From: Pictodentalium vernedei | Lineage: Eukaryota > Mollusca > Scaphopoda > Dentaliida > Dentaliidae | Length of the DNA: 64,000 bases | Assembly: GCA_031216915.1 (NCBI GenBank) | Contig: CM062296.1 | Location: 665,137,838 to 665,201,837, forward strand | Direction: 5' to 3' | Shown here: positions 10,964 to 22,141 of the stretch, piece by piece | Position numbering within the stretch: the stretch's first letter is position 1 | Layout: each line of letters starts with the position of its first letter | Notes under the pieces: generated by a model | Told to the model about the DNA's origin: nothing | Seen by the model: only the letters and a program-made list of their open reading frames with translations | Databases searched by the model: none | Made by a program: the position numbers and the translations under genes

Positions 10964-12222
10964 ATGAATGGTAAGTGCTCGACGGGTGTCCAGACGGAGG
11001 TAAGTATGGTTATTAAAAGGGGTCAGGGGAGGTGAGTCGAGAGGTGCAGGTAGGGGAGACTGAGGATACACAGGCGTGCAGGCAGTGTGATATGAGGTAT
11101 GGTGATGGTCGGCCAATGGATAGTAGTGTGGTGTGTGCCAACTGCAGGGATATTTTACAGTTGTTAGAGAAGTGTGTTGGATTCGATCGGGAAATTGCGG
11201 AGCTGAAGGGGAGGTTGGGGAGGGCTGGTGTATCTGGAGTCATACCAATGAAGGTTAACTATGATGGTGAGGTGGAAGGAGGATGGAAGATCGTTGTGGG
11301 CTCAAGGAGAAAACTGGGAGGCATGAGATGGGGGGGGGGGGGGGGGTGCTTGATGTGGAGGTGTAAACCAGGAGGGAGATCTAGTAGGAAAATTCGGAAG
11401 GTGGCGTCAGGACAGGGCTGCGTAGAGTCAGGCCAGAGTCGGCGTAATGCTGCCAAGATTGTTAGGTGGTGTTTTGAGAACAGGTTCAGTGTTTTAGATT
11501 CCGATAACCATGAGAGCGAGGGGGAGGGGGCATTGGAGGGGGTAGCTGCTGATGTTGATAGGCCAGATGGGGTAAGGAGGGCGGTGAATAGAAAGAGGGA
11601 TCAGAGGCATGCAAAACCAGGCGAGTTGCAGATGATATAGGGACTGGAGGAAAATTAGTTGTAGCGGGGAGTGGCATTGTACGTAATAATAACACTTTGG
11701 CCAGCCGCTGATTTGTCGCGGTGGGATTGACAATGTGGTTTGTGGTCCTGATAGTTCTAATCGAACAGTTTTGTGCTTTCCGGGGGCGAAGGTGGAGGAT
11801 CTGAGGGACCGGGTAGATGATATTGTGGCAGGGTCAGGATCGTATCCAGTAGTGGTGGTCCATGTGAGGACCAACAATATCAGGGAGAGAAGGTCAGTAA
11901 GTTTGGTGGAGTCGTACAGAGGTTTAGTCAGCAAACTGCTAAGTAGGAATGCAAGAGTAGTTGTATCCGGGGTCCTCCCTGTCCTTGGAGATGGGGACGA
12001 ACGGAACTCAAGGATTTTGGCGCTGAATGAGGAGTTGGAGGACTACTGTGTTGGCCTGGGAATACCCTTTACGGACCATTGGGACACGTTTTGAGGCAAC
12101 GCGAGCATGTATGGGCGTGACGGGTTACATCTTATCAGGATGGGGAAACGGGTATTGGGGGATAAAATTCTACGGGTGGCAGAGCCTTTTTGGAGAGGAG
12201 CGGGGTGGGAGGCAAGTATAAC
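10964..12222 (+). pseudogene. LINE-A ORF1, copy A3
   Basis: The first ATG (10964) opens a 23-codon frame also found in A7. The main frame begins near 11032. It holds the finger CRQC..CANC, the coiled coil (REIAELKGRLGRAG) and a basic linker with a poly-G tract at 11331-11347. The esterase follows, with GSGIVR (Ser to Gly change), VRTNNIRE and DGLHL-region remnants. The esterase is split by a 37-bp insertion at 11684-11720. The sequence GAG|GTAAGTATGG at 11000-11009 looks like a splice donor, but whether it is used is unknown. Confidence 0.75.
11684..11720 (-). mobile_element. Minimal 37-bp LINE-A insertion (3' end only)
   Basis: TAATAATAACACTTTGGCCA.. is the reverse complement of the LINE-A 3' terminus plus its ATT tail. 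It is inserted between GTACG and GTGGGATTG of the A3 esterase. A2 reads straight through this point (GTACGTGGGATTG near 4880). No target duplication longer than one base can be seen. Confidence 0.88.
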
Positions 12223-12326
12223 AAGAGGGAATTCAGGTGGGGTGAACAAGAGCGAGGGGGACAGAATAAGGTTACCAAGGCTAGCGCCAGAAAACAATGG
12301 GACCAGTAGGCGGAAGCCAATAAATC

Positions 12327-12552
12327 TCGGTACCCTGAAAGTGGGTTATAGCAACATCCAGGGTCTCCACCGAAAAGTAAGTGAAATTGCTACATTGATC
12401 GAGGCAGAGGACTTTGATGTCATGGGCTTAAGCGAGACGTGGATAAGACACGAGGAAGACCAAGTAAGGGGGTGCGTGTGGATAGATGTAGGGCGAACGG
12501 AAGGCCAGAAAAAAGGGGGAGGGGTAGGCATGTACATTAAACAGGATTTAAA
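12327..12552 (+). pseudogene. LINE-A ORF2 N-terminus (endonuclease start), copy A3
   Basis: The sequence from INLGTLKVGYSNIQGLHRKV to GVGMYIKQDL matches the endonuclease N-terminus of the other copies, including the motif MGLSETWIRHE. The frame is open up to the LINE-B junction. The same domain resumes at 45179 in A6. Confidence 0.8.
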
Positions 12553-12825
12553 TGTGATTGATATGGTGGAAGTGATCGATATGGCGAGTAGTTGAGTTGT
12601 TCTTTGTTCCCAGCTTTTTTCTGAAAATTTTTAAAATAACGATATTGGAAAATGTGGATCGTCTTTTTATCATCATGCATTAGTTTGTATATGTCTATTG
12701 GAATCCACTGAAATCCATCAGTTTATAATGTAGTGATACGATAACATGTTGTGTTAACGAATGTACTAATCACCTAATGTTGTGTTAAATTTGTACAAAA
12801 TATCTCTCAGCTGCATAGTTACTTA

Positions 12826-14059
12826 ATGGAAGAAGATCGGGATAAACAGGGTAAGAAAGAAGAGTGGGAAAAGCGAAGGCGATCTTCAAGTGAGAGTGTA
12901 TCTGCCCTGCATTCTTCTAAAAAGAAAAAGGATTGTTCGGAATCTGTGTCGGATTCGCTTTTATTTATTTATTTATTTATTTATTTATGTTTTAAGGTCA
13001 CATATTTATGCACAATGGCTAATCATGACCGTGACAGTTTTACGGGTGGAGGAAGCCGGAGTACCCGGAGAGAACCACCGAGCAACGACGAGCAGCTGAC
13101 AGCTCCCCAACATCGTAACTCCGCACTGCAGCACAGGCAGGGTTAGATTGGTTGGAGACATGCGTACCATCGACGTGCAGTACGCCTTAGTACACGGCGT
13201 CATCGTGTCTCGTGCCCCCACGCGGGCAATGGAGATGAAGTGTTTTGCCCAAGGACACAACGCGGTTGCCGCAGGTGGGATTCGAACCGAGGACCTCCCG
13301 GCTTGCAGCCTGCACCTCTACATACTGAGCCACTGCGCTCCCGATTCGCTTTTATATGAGGTTGAAACCAGTGTTGACAGAATTGAAAGCAGTATGGCGG
13401 AAAGGGATGATTCTGGTGATTTGCCTGACAGATTGATTGCAGCGTTGACAGATCCCAAAGTATTGTTGGTTTTTAAAAACCTCATAGCAACAACAATCAG
13501 CGAGCAGTTGTTTGAAACTTGCTATCAAAATGAAAAAGCTCGAGAGCTGAAATAAAACGAAGGACGGTATCACTACCATTAGTAGATTAGAAAATGAATT
13601 GGATGACCTGAGGCAGTATGGGATGAGAAATAGTTTGAAAATATCTGGGATCCCTGAAACTGCTAGTGAAAATACTGACAATTTGGTCATAATTCTAGCT
13701 CGAAAAATGGAAGTATCCCTCGACATTTCCGAGATCGAACGCAGTCATCGATCAGGAGCCCGTGTCACAGGGAACAGTCAAACAAGAACTATTTTGGTAA
13801 AGTTCGCAAGTTATTGGACCCGTGACAAGTTCTAAAGGGCTCGAAGAAAGTTGAAGACCCCCCACAATACAGATCGAGTGTTTGTGAACGATCATCTGAC
13901 AGCATCGCGATCACAGCTGGCCAGGAGATGCCGTGTTCTAGTGAAAGAGAAAAAAAACTTCTACAGGCTTGGACTCATGACGGAACACTATTCGTTAAAC
14001 TTAAGGACGAAACTGTTAAGCGGCTATGTACTCCCCGGGAAGTCCAAAACATTGAGGTA
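12826..14059 (+). pseudogene. LINE-B ORF1 (coiled coil and RRM-like)
   Basis: The N-terminus is charged (MEEDRDKQGKKEEWEKRRR). After the SINE insertion is passed over, a predicted helical/coiled-coil part follows and then DDLRQYGMRNSLKISGIPE..NLVIILARKM..ISEIERSHRSG. That pattern is typical of RRM-containing ORF1 proteins of L1-, Tx1- and CR1-like LINEs. A C-terminal domain (NTDRVFVNDHLTASRSQL) ends near 14059. Frames break near 13554, 13834 and 13955. The role is probably binding of element RNA as a chaperone. Confidence 0.65.
12965..13342 (-). mobile_element. tRNA-derived SINE with 13-bp target duplication
   Basis: On the minus strand it starts GGGAGCGCAGTGGCTCAGTA, with a pol III A box (TGGCTCAGTATGTAGAGG) and, after a suitable gap, a B box (GGTTCGAATCC, plus 13277-13287). 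A central region contains GGGTACTCCGGCTTCC, and the 3' tail is (AATA)n. The direct repeat GATTCGCTTTTAT flanks it (12952-12964 and 13343-13355). It interrupts LINE-B ORF1. The central motif resembles conserved cores of widespread animal SINE superfamilies, but the superfamily is not assigned. Confidence 0.9.
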
Positions 14060-14199
14060 GAGCTAGGTTGTATAGGGCATTAAAATATAAATTGGATTCA
14101 TATTGGACTCATAGAATATTGAACTGTTACATACTTGTTACATTCTTGTTTATAAGAGATTCTCACCTGGTAAGTGTTAACGATACTTGTAACATAATA

Positions 14200-15757
14200 G
14201 AACTTTGTAGACACCCCCCCCCCCCCACCCCCCACCTGCCACCTGTTAGCACTCACCCATAATTTTAAATAGAGCAGATTTGGGGGATATAATGTTGAGT
14301 AAAGTAACTAAACTTCTTTGTCATGTAGCAGTCTTCCTATTCTTGGCCTATTCTTCATTATGAACTGCAGAAATAAAATTCGAATGGTGCAGAATTGCTT
14401 TGTTAGAGATTATTTGATGGCGTCTGTAGGCACTCTCCAGTAATTTACAGTAAAGCAAATTTGGGGAAACAAATGTTGCATATCAACATAATCCAACACT
14501 CAACCAGTTTTTAATGATAATTCAAAAGTAATGGAATTTTGTAGACTCCACCCCTCCACCCCCTGCCTGGTGGCACTCACAAATAATTTAAAATAGAACA
14601 GACTTGGGGGATCAGTTGTTGTATAAACTAACAAAATAGTCTGCCACTTAACCAGTTAAGGAAAAGTGGTGTAAATGTATTAGTGTATGTATGCCATGCA
14701 GTAGTCTTCCTATTCTTGGTCCATTTTTCATTGTGAAACAAAGAGAATAGAATTTGATCAATGCAGATTTACTTTGTTATAGATTATTGAAGGGTGTGTG
14801 CTGGCACTATCCGGTAATTTATAATAGAGCAGATTTGGGGAAAACAAATGTAGAATATCAAAATAATCCTGCACTCAGTCAGTTGTTAATGATAATTCTA
14901 AAGTAATATAATTTTGTAGACTCCATCCCTCCACCCCTGCCTGTTAGCACGCGCCAGTAATTTTAAATAGAACAAGAAAAAGTGAGCAAATGTGCTAGTA
15001 TGTCATGCAGTAGTCTTCATTTTCTTGGTCCTTTCTACATTGTGAACCAAAGAGAATAAAAATTTGATCAATGCAGATTTGCGTTGTTACAGATTATTGG
15101 ATGGTGTCTGCTGGCACTATTCGGTAATTTATAATAGAGCAGATTTGGGGAAACAAATGCTGAATATCAAAATAATCCTGCACTCAATCACTCGTCAATG
15201 ATAATTCTAAAGTAACATAATTTTGTAGAGTCCACCCCTGCCCGTTAGCACTCTCCAATAATTATAAATAGAACAAGGAAAATTGAGCAATGTGCTTGTA
15301 TGTCATGCAGTAGTCTTCCTATTCTTGGGCCATTCTTCGCTGTGAACCAAAGAGGATAACATCTGATCGATGCAGATTTGCTTTTTTGTAGATTATTGGA
15401 TGGTGTCTGTTGGTACTCTCCGGTAGCTTGAAATAGGGCAGATTTTGGGAAACAAATGTTAATGATAATTCTAAGTAATACAATTTTGTAGACTCCTCCT
15501 CTCCATCCCATGCCTGTTAGCACTCTCCAATAATTTTAAACAGAACAAGGAAAATTGAGCAAAAGTGCTTGTATGTCTTGCAGTCGTTTTCCTATTCTTG
15601 GGCCATTCTTCATTGTGAACCAAAGAGGATACAATTTGATCGATGAAGATTTGGTTTATTGTACATGTGGATTATTGGAGGGTTTTTACTTGCACTCTCA
15701 GGCAGTTTATAAAAGAGCAGATTTGGGGAAAAAACGCTGACTATCAAGATAATCCTA
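14200..15757 (+). repeat. Tandem array of units of about 300 bp, left block
   Basis: About five diverged units recur, each with GTAGTCTTCCTATTCTTGG, then a stretch like AATTTGATCGATGCAGATTTGC, GCACTCTCCGGTAATTTA, GCAGATTTGGGGAAACAAATG, TTAATGATAATTCTAAAGTA, and a C-rich ACTCCACCCCTCC. The anchor motif occurs near 14327, 14701, 15009, 15310 and 15588, spacing 278-374 bases. There is no coding potential beyond chance. A C-run at 14214-14226 begins the array. Confidence 0.9.
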
Positions 15758-16440
15758 TTGTTACCGGTGCTACACTAAGCGCCAGCAAAGAACTCATATA
15801 TGTAGAAACTGGGTGGGAGAAACTCCAAATGAGACGAGACAAACATAAATTGATACAATATTTCAAAATGTACCACAACATTGTGCCGAGTTACATTTCC
15901 TGTAGAATCCCGCCCCCAATACGAATGACTCAAACCCACAGTCTTCGTAACGAAGGTAACCTACGAGTTCCCTATTGTCGGACGAAAAACTACCAAACAT
16001 CTTTCTTCCCATCGACAACTAAACGATGGAATGATCTGCCTATGGGTGTTAGAGATAATTGTTCTTTGGTGGATTTCAAAACATTTTTAAACGCGAATAG
16101 TCGCAGACCACCGCCGTTCTTTTCTAATTCGTCGTCTATAAAGGCACAAATATACCACTGTAGACTGAGACTCAGATATAGTAATCTTTATGAACATCTC
16201 TTTAGCAATCATCTAGCTGACTCGCCTCTTTGTCTCTGTGGCGAGCGTGAGACCGTTGATCACTATTTGTTAACATGCCCTCTACATATTCGAATACGCT
16301 TTGAAACCATAGCTCAACTTCCTTACCTAACTGACTGCAATGCATTATTGTACGGGTCTGAACTCTACAGACCTAGCGTGAATGGTAAAATATTTGAAAC
16401 TGTACAGAAGTACATTCTCAGCTCCGGAAGGTTTAACTGA
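15758..16440 (+). pseudogene. LINE ORF2 C-terminal fragment inserted in the array
   Basis: An open frame encodes the region downstream of the RT palm typical of several invertebrate LINEs: SKELIYVETGWEKLQMRR..KLIQYFKMYHNIVPSY.., TKRWNDLPMGVR, and the finger-like CLCGERETVDHYLLTC, ending SSGRFN and a stop. It has no RT core and is strongly 5'-truncated. It is unlike LINE-A and LINE-B in sequence. It starts exactly where the 300-bp array breaks off. Confidence 0.75.
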
Positions 16441-19072
16441 CTGCAATAAAACTGAGTATCCATTTCTCTTGTATATATACCATATGTTTTGCCAATTTGT
16501 CTGGCTTTACTGCATGTATGGCAGGCGCACGCACGCGCTTATGTATGTGTGCATACGTATGTACATGTAAGAGTGTGTGTATACACACGTATGTGTGCGC
16601 GTGGGTGGGATGGGCCGGGCATGTTAAGGCAAACTATATAACAGACTAATGTTTTAAACGAATACATGCTTCTTAAAGTCGTGCCTACCTGTTGATGGTC
16701 CTGTGTTCACTCCCGCGCGCAGCGATTTCCGCATCACGCTTAAGCTGTTGATTACTGACGAGAACACCATACACCACATTATTTTCTGTTAATCTCCATT
16801 ATCAGTTCAACTCCAACATCCTCCTTCCTAGGCAATAAACTCAGATAAGTTTCTAGCCAAACCATTTCCATCGTGGTTCTATTAGCATTCGACTCACAGG
16901 GCACAGGCATCCTTATCACCATTCCCCCGGTCAGTAATTAGGAAACAAACTATTCTTTTCCCCCGTTTTTTCCCGGGGCATTTTATCCTACATTGTCATT
17001 CGAGATAGTGTGATAACCTCGGCCTGTATGGGATCCGCGCGCGGGCGACGTCCTCACTCGCGAGACAATGCATTGTTGGAGGTAAAGGTGTGATTTCTAG
17101 TTTAAACAATATTTATTCAATAATTGATAAATGCATACTATAATTGTTAAGTAACAAAAAAATATGAACAACAAAGATACAGTATTATAATGAAACAACT
17201 AAAGACAGGGAAATTTGTTACTGTTTAAAGAAGGGATTCGACAGAAAACTATTAAGTTTATATGTAAGTCGTCTCCCGAGCAGTTTATAAGATTACTCCT
17301 TTAGGTGGTACAATACAGCGGAGAAGCTCGCATGTCGTCGCTTGGAGGCCGAGACCCTTCCCATTTTATATAAGTTGAACTTAGTTGCTGCGATCATAGA
17401 TCAAGTGGCCGTTAAGTTAAGCGACACATCAGAAAGGTTGACAACAACAACACACGCATGACCCACCACACAAAATATCTCTATCACACACGCACAACTC
17501 TCTCTCTCTCTCGCAGACCTCCTCTCACCATTTACTACACACTTACCCTGACACAATCAGACTCAATCGCAAGGACGCAGCCCCCAGACCTAACACAGCA
17601 CAAAGAAGCGGGAGATGTCAATTTCATTCGGGCCCGACGCCAGCCGGAATGCCGGGTGGGGGGGGGGGGGGGGCGGGGGGTACGCCCAGTTTTGGTTCCT
17701 TTTTGCTAGGGCTTGTGTGCAAAGTGGAAGACCTTTGGTCATTTTCCCAGTATTTGAACTGTTTTACCAACGGAGATAACAGGCGTCACCTCCAAGCAGA
17801 GTTCTTCATTTTATGCCTCAAAAACACAGCCCATGGCCCCTCGTTGGAACAAGCTCAACCAGCTCATTCCAATGTTGGGTCAAAGCTATGTCATTGAGAC
17901 AAACATATAAAAACATACGATCGCTACGTTGGGCAAAAGATATCAAACCTCGCCCCCCTCCACCCCTCAGAGAATAGTCTGGCTTTATGCCAAGTAGAGT
18001 TCAAATAAGGAGTGCAGGAAAACAGCCTCGACCGCCAAGCAACGATATGCGAGATTGTTTAAACTTCAAGATGAATTAGAAGAGAAAGGAAAAAGAAGGA
18101 AGAACTGCAGCACAGATAAGTAGAAAAAAGAAAGAAACTAATATGATTAGCTTGTGTACATCGTACATTGACTTAACACCCAAAATAATTTTATTTCCTG
18201 TATTTTTTGAAAAGAGGTTAGGCACAAATAAACTAAAATTAAAGTATCGAAAAAATCGAAACAGTCGGAAGAATCAGTGTCATTTCTGGGAGTTACGTGC
18301 GCAGTGGGGTGGTTCGCATGTGGTTTTTGAGTGGTCTGCGTTGGTGTTACTGTTGACTTATATAAATACTCAGTCTACAATCCTGTGCTTGTAACTCACA
18401 AGAAACATTCATTTCAAGCCGAGGCCAGCTTCCCTTCAGTTATCTCCTTCACGCTACCCGCTTATCCTACCAGGCGGCTGCAAACTGCAGTTGGTAATAC
18501 CCCGCGTGTAGACTTCCAATTATGATACTAAAATGGGAGAGATTATGTCTTGGACAGAAAAGCCGGCCTTGTGAGCCCAAAAGGGGTTAATTACTTTCTC
18601 CAGCCTACCTTGATTTCTCATTCCTCTGCCTGTGAGTAATAAAAATCAATGGTAAGCCTAGCAGGTAGTGGAATACATTAGGAATTCCAATGAGTATGGA
18701 AATGGTTTGGGGGTCATTGACTCATATAACCCTCTGCTGCTTGGATATTGATTCTCAGAACAGACTTATCTCTTATTACAGCCCAGTAATTATTCCTTGC
18801 CTAGGAAGTTGGTTCCAGTATTCCATTGTTATAAATTCAATCTCTCATATTTTATTTTCTTTCCATTTGTTTTCTCAATTGTCCTTTCATACTAGAAAAT
18901 GGTGCACAAGCTACCAAGGTTTGACTGATTAGATCTTTCTCATCGTCTTCTCATTGTTATTTGTTACTGTTGTGTGAGTGGAGACGGTCACTTATCCACA
19001 CCTTAGATTATTGTTAGAATTTGTACATAGTGAAGAAATTTTGAAATAAATATTGTTTAAACTAAAGTAAAC
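16441..19072. other. Non-coding insert inside the 300-bp array, with a 19-bp inverted repeat
   Basis: No convincing gene is present. AGTTTAAACAATATTTATT (17099-17117) recurs exactly inverted at 19045-19063. A GT/CG-rich low-complexity stretch lies at 16520-16610, a CTCTCT tract near 17500 and a G-run at 17657-17675. The stretch at 17760-17890 (CACAGCCCATGG, CTCGTTGGAAC, GCTCATTCCAATG) resembles the inverted 3' hairpin region of LINE-B near 41745-41850. The right end has AATAAA just before the array resumes, as in a transcript 3' end. ORFs such as 18143-18394 show no family resemblance. Confidence 0.5.
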
Positions 19073-20104
19073 TAAAATAATCCTGCACTCGTTAGCAAAT
19101 GTGCTTGTATGACATTTAGTAGTCTTCCTATTCTTGGTCCATTCTTCTTTGTGAACCAAAGATAATAAAATTTGATCACTGCAAATTTGCTTTGTTGTGG
19201 ATTATTGGAGGGTGTCTGCTGGCACTATCCGGCAATTTATAACAGAGCAGATTTGGGGAAATAAATGTTGAATATCAAAATAATTCTGCACTAAATCAAT
19301 TGTTAATGATAATTCTAAAGTAATATAATTTTGTAGACTCCACCCCTCCACCCCCTACCTGTTAGCACTCTCCAATAATTTTAAATACAGCAAGGAAAAG
19401 TGAGCAAATGTGCTTGTATGTCAAGCAGTAGTCTTCCGATTCTTGGGACATTCTTCATTGTGAACGAGAGAGGATAAAATTTGATCGATACAGATTTGCT
19501 TTGTTAGGGATTACTGGAGTGTGTCCGCTGGCACCATCCAGTAATTTATGGTAAGGCTGATTTGGGAAAACAAATGTTGCATATCAATTAATGATAATTC
19601 TAAAGTAATCAAAGTTGTAGACTCCACCCCATCCTGTTAGCGCTCTCCAATAATTTTAAATTGAACAAGGAAAAGTTAGCAAATATGCTTGTTTATCATG
19701 CAGTAGTCTTCCTATTCTTGGTCCATTCATCATTGTGAACTAAAGATAACAAAATTTGATCGATGCAGATGTGCTTTGTTCGATATTATTAGAGGGTGTC
19801 TGCTGGCACTCTCAGGTAGTTTCTAATAAAGCGGATTTAGGGAAACAAATGTTGTATATCTAAATTATCCTGCTCTCAGTCAGTTGTTAATGATAATTCC
19901 AAAGTAACAGAATTTTGTAGACTCCATCCCCTCCACACCCGTCGCCATAAACACATTGGGAAATCTCAATTCTGCGGACAACATACATATAAGGTCATCA
20001 CCCATTAAGTATTAACCAATTAAGGAAAATGTGCCTGCTGGCACTCTCTAATATTTGTGTTTAAAAAAAGCAGATTTCCAGTTAAGGAAAAATGTGCCTG
20101 CTGG
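19073..20104 (+). repeat. Tandem array of units of about 300 bp, right block
   Basis: The array resumes at AAAATAATCCTGCACTC, the motif at which the left block stopped (15750). Anchor motifs GTAGTCTTCC occur near 19118, 19427 and 19703, followed by degenerate short units with TGCCTGCTGGCACTCTC up to 20104. It was one array with the left block before the 3.3-kb insert. Confidence 0.88.
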
Positions 20105-20325
20105 GGGGAAATTCCAAAGCCATTGCTTTTGTTTACGTATGAGTATACTTTCGATTTCCGGTCGACGTCATTCAGATTAAATTCAGATTAAATATAAACT
20201 TACTCAACAAGGAAAACAAAGCAGCCTTAATTATGGGCGACTTTAATATTGACCTTTTGAAAGAAGCATTACACTCCAAAGCAGATAAGTTTATAGACTT
20301 AATGTTTAGCGAGGAATTCATGCTT
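20105..20325 (+). pseudogene. LINE-B endonuclease fragment
   Basis: The sequence INLLNKENKAALIMGDFNIDLLKEALHS.. followed by FIDLMFSEEFM is the middle of an APE-type LINE endonuclease, with the catalytic MGDFNIDLL. It stops abruptly at 20325, where LINE-A copy A4 begins. The next expected endonuclease segment (ITKPTRVTDHSAMLIDNIF) appears at 39184. The first 100 or so residues of the domain are missing, probably lost next to the array. Confidence 0.75.
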
Positions 20326-20336
20326 GCCCAGACCCA

Positions 20337-20645
20337 GTGGTTGTTGTACACGTGGGGACCAACAACATCAGGGAGAGAAAATCAGTTCAGCTTATTGAGA
20401 ATTACAAGGACTTAATAACTCAACTGGATGCCAAGAATGCACAGGTAGTGGTTTCGGGGCTTCTCCCAGTACTAGGTGGCGGGGGCGAGCATAATTCGCG
20501 AATCATTGAGACCAACGAGGAACTGGGGGAGTATTGTAAAGAATTTGGGATACCATTTGTAGACAATTGGGGATCATTTTGGGGCAGAAAGGACCTTTAT
20601 GGAAGGGATGGTCTCCATCTTAGCCCAAGGGGTACGAGGTTTTAG
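20337..20645 (+). pseudogene. LINE-A ORF1 esterase C-terminal half, copy A4
   Basis: The piece reads VVVHVGTNNIRERKSV through VVSGLLPVLGGG, GIPFVDNWGSFWGRKDLYGRDGLHLSPRG. It has block III (GTNN) and the DxxH-type triad motif (DGLHL). It is closest to A1 among the copies (NWGSFWGRKDLYG versus HWDTF in A2 and A3). Block I is absent because of 5' truncation. Confidence 0.8.
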
Positions 20646-20893
20646 GAAGAAATATGTCACAGATGGTGGAGTCTTTTTTGGTATAGGTAGGGGAGGGGGG
20701 GAAGTGAAGGGAGGAATGAACACAGGAAATGTGTTACGAACCATAATTGTAAAAAATGGGACAAGGGAGATAAGGAAAAGTGACCAAAAATCCAAATCAA
20801 TAGGAATAGCTTCCTAAGGAAAGCACATGTTCACAAAATAGGATATACAAACATACAGGGACTAGATAATGGGACAGTAGGCGGAAGCCAATG

Positions 20894-22141
20894 AACCTTG
20901 ATACCCTGAAAGTGGGTTATAGCAACATCCAGGGTCTCCTCCGGAAAGTAAGTGAAATTGCTACATTGATCGAGGCAAACGAGGTTGGCGTCATGGGCTT
21001 AAGCAAAACATGGGTAAGACACGAGGAACGGGTAGACCAAGTAAGGGGGTGCGGCGAACGGAAGGCCAGAAAAAAAGGGGAAGGGGTATAGACATGTACA
21101 TTAAAGAGGATTTAAAAACGTCGCTGATCACAGACCTGGAAGACGTCAGCACCCAGGCTGAGGTATCGAAAGAAATTGGATGGGTAAGGATCAATCTGAG
21201 AAACAAAAGTATTGCCCTTGGGGTTGTGTATTGTGCGGTGGAGGGAAGCAAACCCGAGTGGAACGAGGTCCAATATCACCGAACTACAAAACAAGGGGCT
21301 TGGTATAATTTTGCTGGGTAACTTTAATGGCCACATAGGTAATAATGAAGAAGGCATAGAGGGTGGGGGACAAGAAAGTCAACAGGAATGGAAGGAAGCT
21401 GTTCAACTTCACAAACGAGCTCGGTCTGGAGATTCTGAACAGGGACGTGAGGTGTAAAGGGAAATGGACCTGGGGGGGGGGGGGGGGGGGGGGGGACGAC
21501 AGAAAATCAATAATCGACTACATTCTCACAGATATTAATTTATGGAGGGAGGTGATAGGGGTAGAAGTGGATGACGAGGGTAAAATGGAGGTGGATAGTG
21601 ATCACAACTTGACTGCAGTGACGATCAGGGCCAAAAATCTAGTAAAAAGCAAAGGAAGCTTTAAGGAGATTTGGGAACTCAAAAAAGGATGCTGACTGGG
21701 CGAAGTTCAATGAAAACCTGAAACCGAAGCTTGCAACCGTACCCAAGAGGGGCAGTGTCCAGAAGATGGCCGACGCCATAGTTGCGAGCCTAGTGGAGAC
21801 AGGGAAGGAAAGTGTAGGAAAGATCAGGGTTCCAACACGGGAACTTGGGTACAGAGTGAATGAAGAACTGAAAAGGCCCATAAAGGGAAGAAAAGCTAAA
21901 TGTGCTGCATACAGGAGAAGTAGAAAACTTAAGGGGGCGGAAAGCAACGAGGCCACAGTAGCAAAGGAAGAATACCCCTAAGCACGAAATAAAATAAATA
22001 AGACTAAAGACGATAATCGAAGAGTGCGAAGTTGCAGACTTATTAGGACGATAAGGACGACAGGGGGGGGGGGGGGGGGCGGTCGAGTTCGAACGTATTT
22101 TGGAAAGTGGTGAATAAACGTAACAAAGGAAGTAACCCACA
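20894..22141 (+). pseudogene. LINE-A ORF2 endonuclease and linker, copy A4
   Basis: The piece starts at MNLDTLKVGYSNIQGL and includes endonuclease motifs with LLGNFNGHIGN (canonical GDFN changed to GNFN) and SDHNL (about 21596). The basic linker GYRVNEELKRPIKGRKAKCAAYRR follows. At least five frame changes occur. Loss of the acidic residue at the DFN motif and the G-run at 21473-21494 mean it cannot encode an active endonuclease. Confidence 0.8.

Larger units (their letters stand above)
10703..12552 (+). mobile_element. LINE-A copy A3 (5' part of A3/A6)
   Basis: The 5' end is placed near 10703, because TAATACTGCCCACGAAGAGA onward is shared with the inverted copy A7 but not with host paralogue S'. 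A leader of about 260 bp, ORF1 and the first quarter of the endonuclease are present. The copy stops at ATTTAAA (12546-12552), the same seven bases at which A6 starts (45179-45185). A3 and A6 are therefore two halves of one element split by LINE-B. Confidence 0.82.
12553..14200 (+). mobile_element. LINE-B, 5' part (leader and ORF1)
   Basis: This is the start of a second non-LTR retrotransposon, inserted in A3/A6 at ATTTAAA. It has a leader of about 270 bp (12553-12825) and ORF1, then gives way to the 300-bp tandem array. The remainder lies at 20105-20325, 39184-41957 and 44746-45178. Assignment of these pieces to one element rests on the flanking duplication and on domain order. It has not been shown by a second intact copy. 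Confidence 0.65.
20326..22141 (+). mobile_element. LINE-A copy A4, part 1 (esterase end, endonuclease)
   Basis: A 5'-truncated LINE-A starts within esterase block III and continues through ORF2 to the linker before the RT, where it is cut by the DNA transposon at ACCCACA. It holds broken pieces of the esterase (20337-20645) and endonuclease (20891-22100). Poly-G tracts at about 21473-21494 and 22064-22079 disrupt coding. Confidence 0.87.

Noticed and set aside
13270-13342. Functional tRNA gene
   Set aside because: A and B boxes are present, but the unit continues into a SINE core and AATA tail with a target duplication, and no proper acceptor stem closes.
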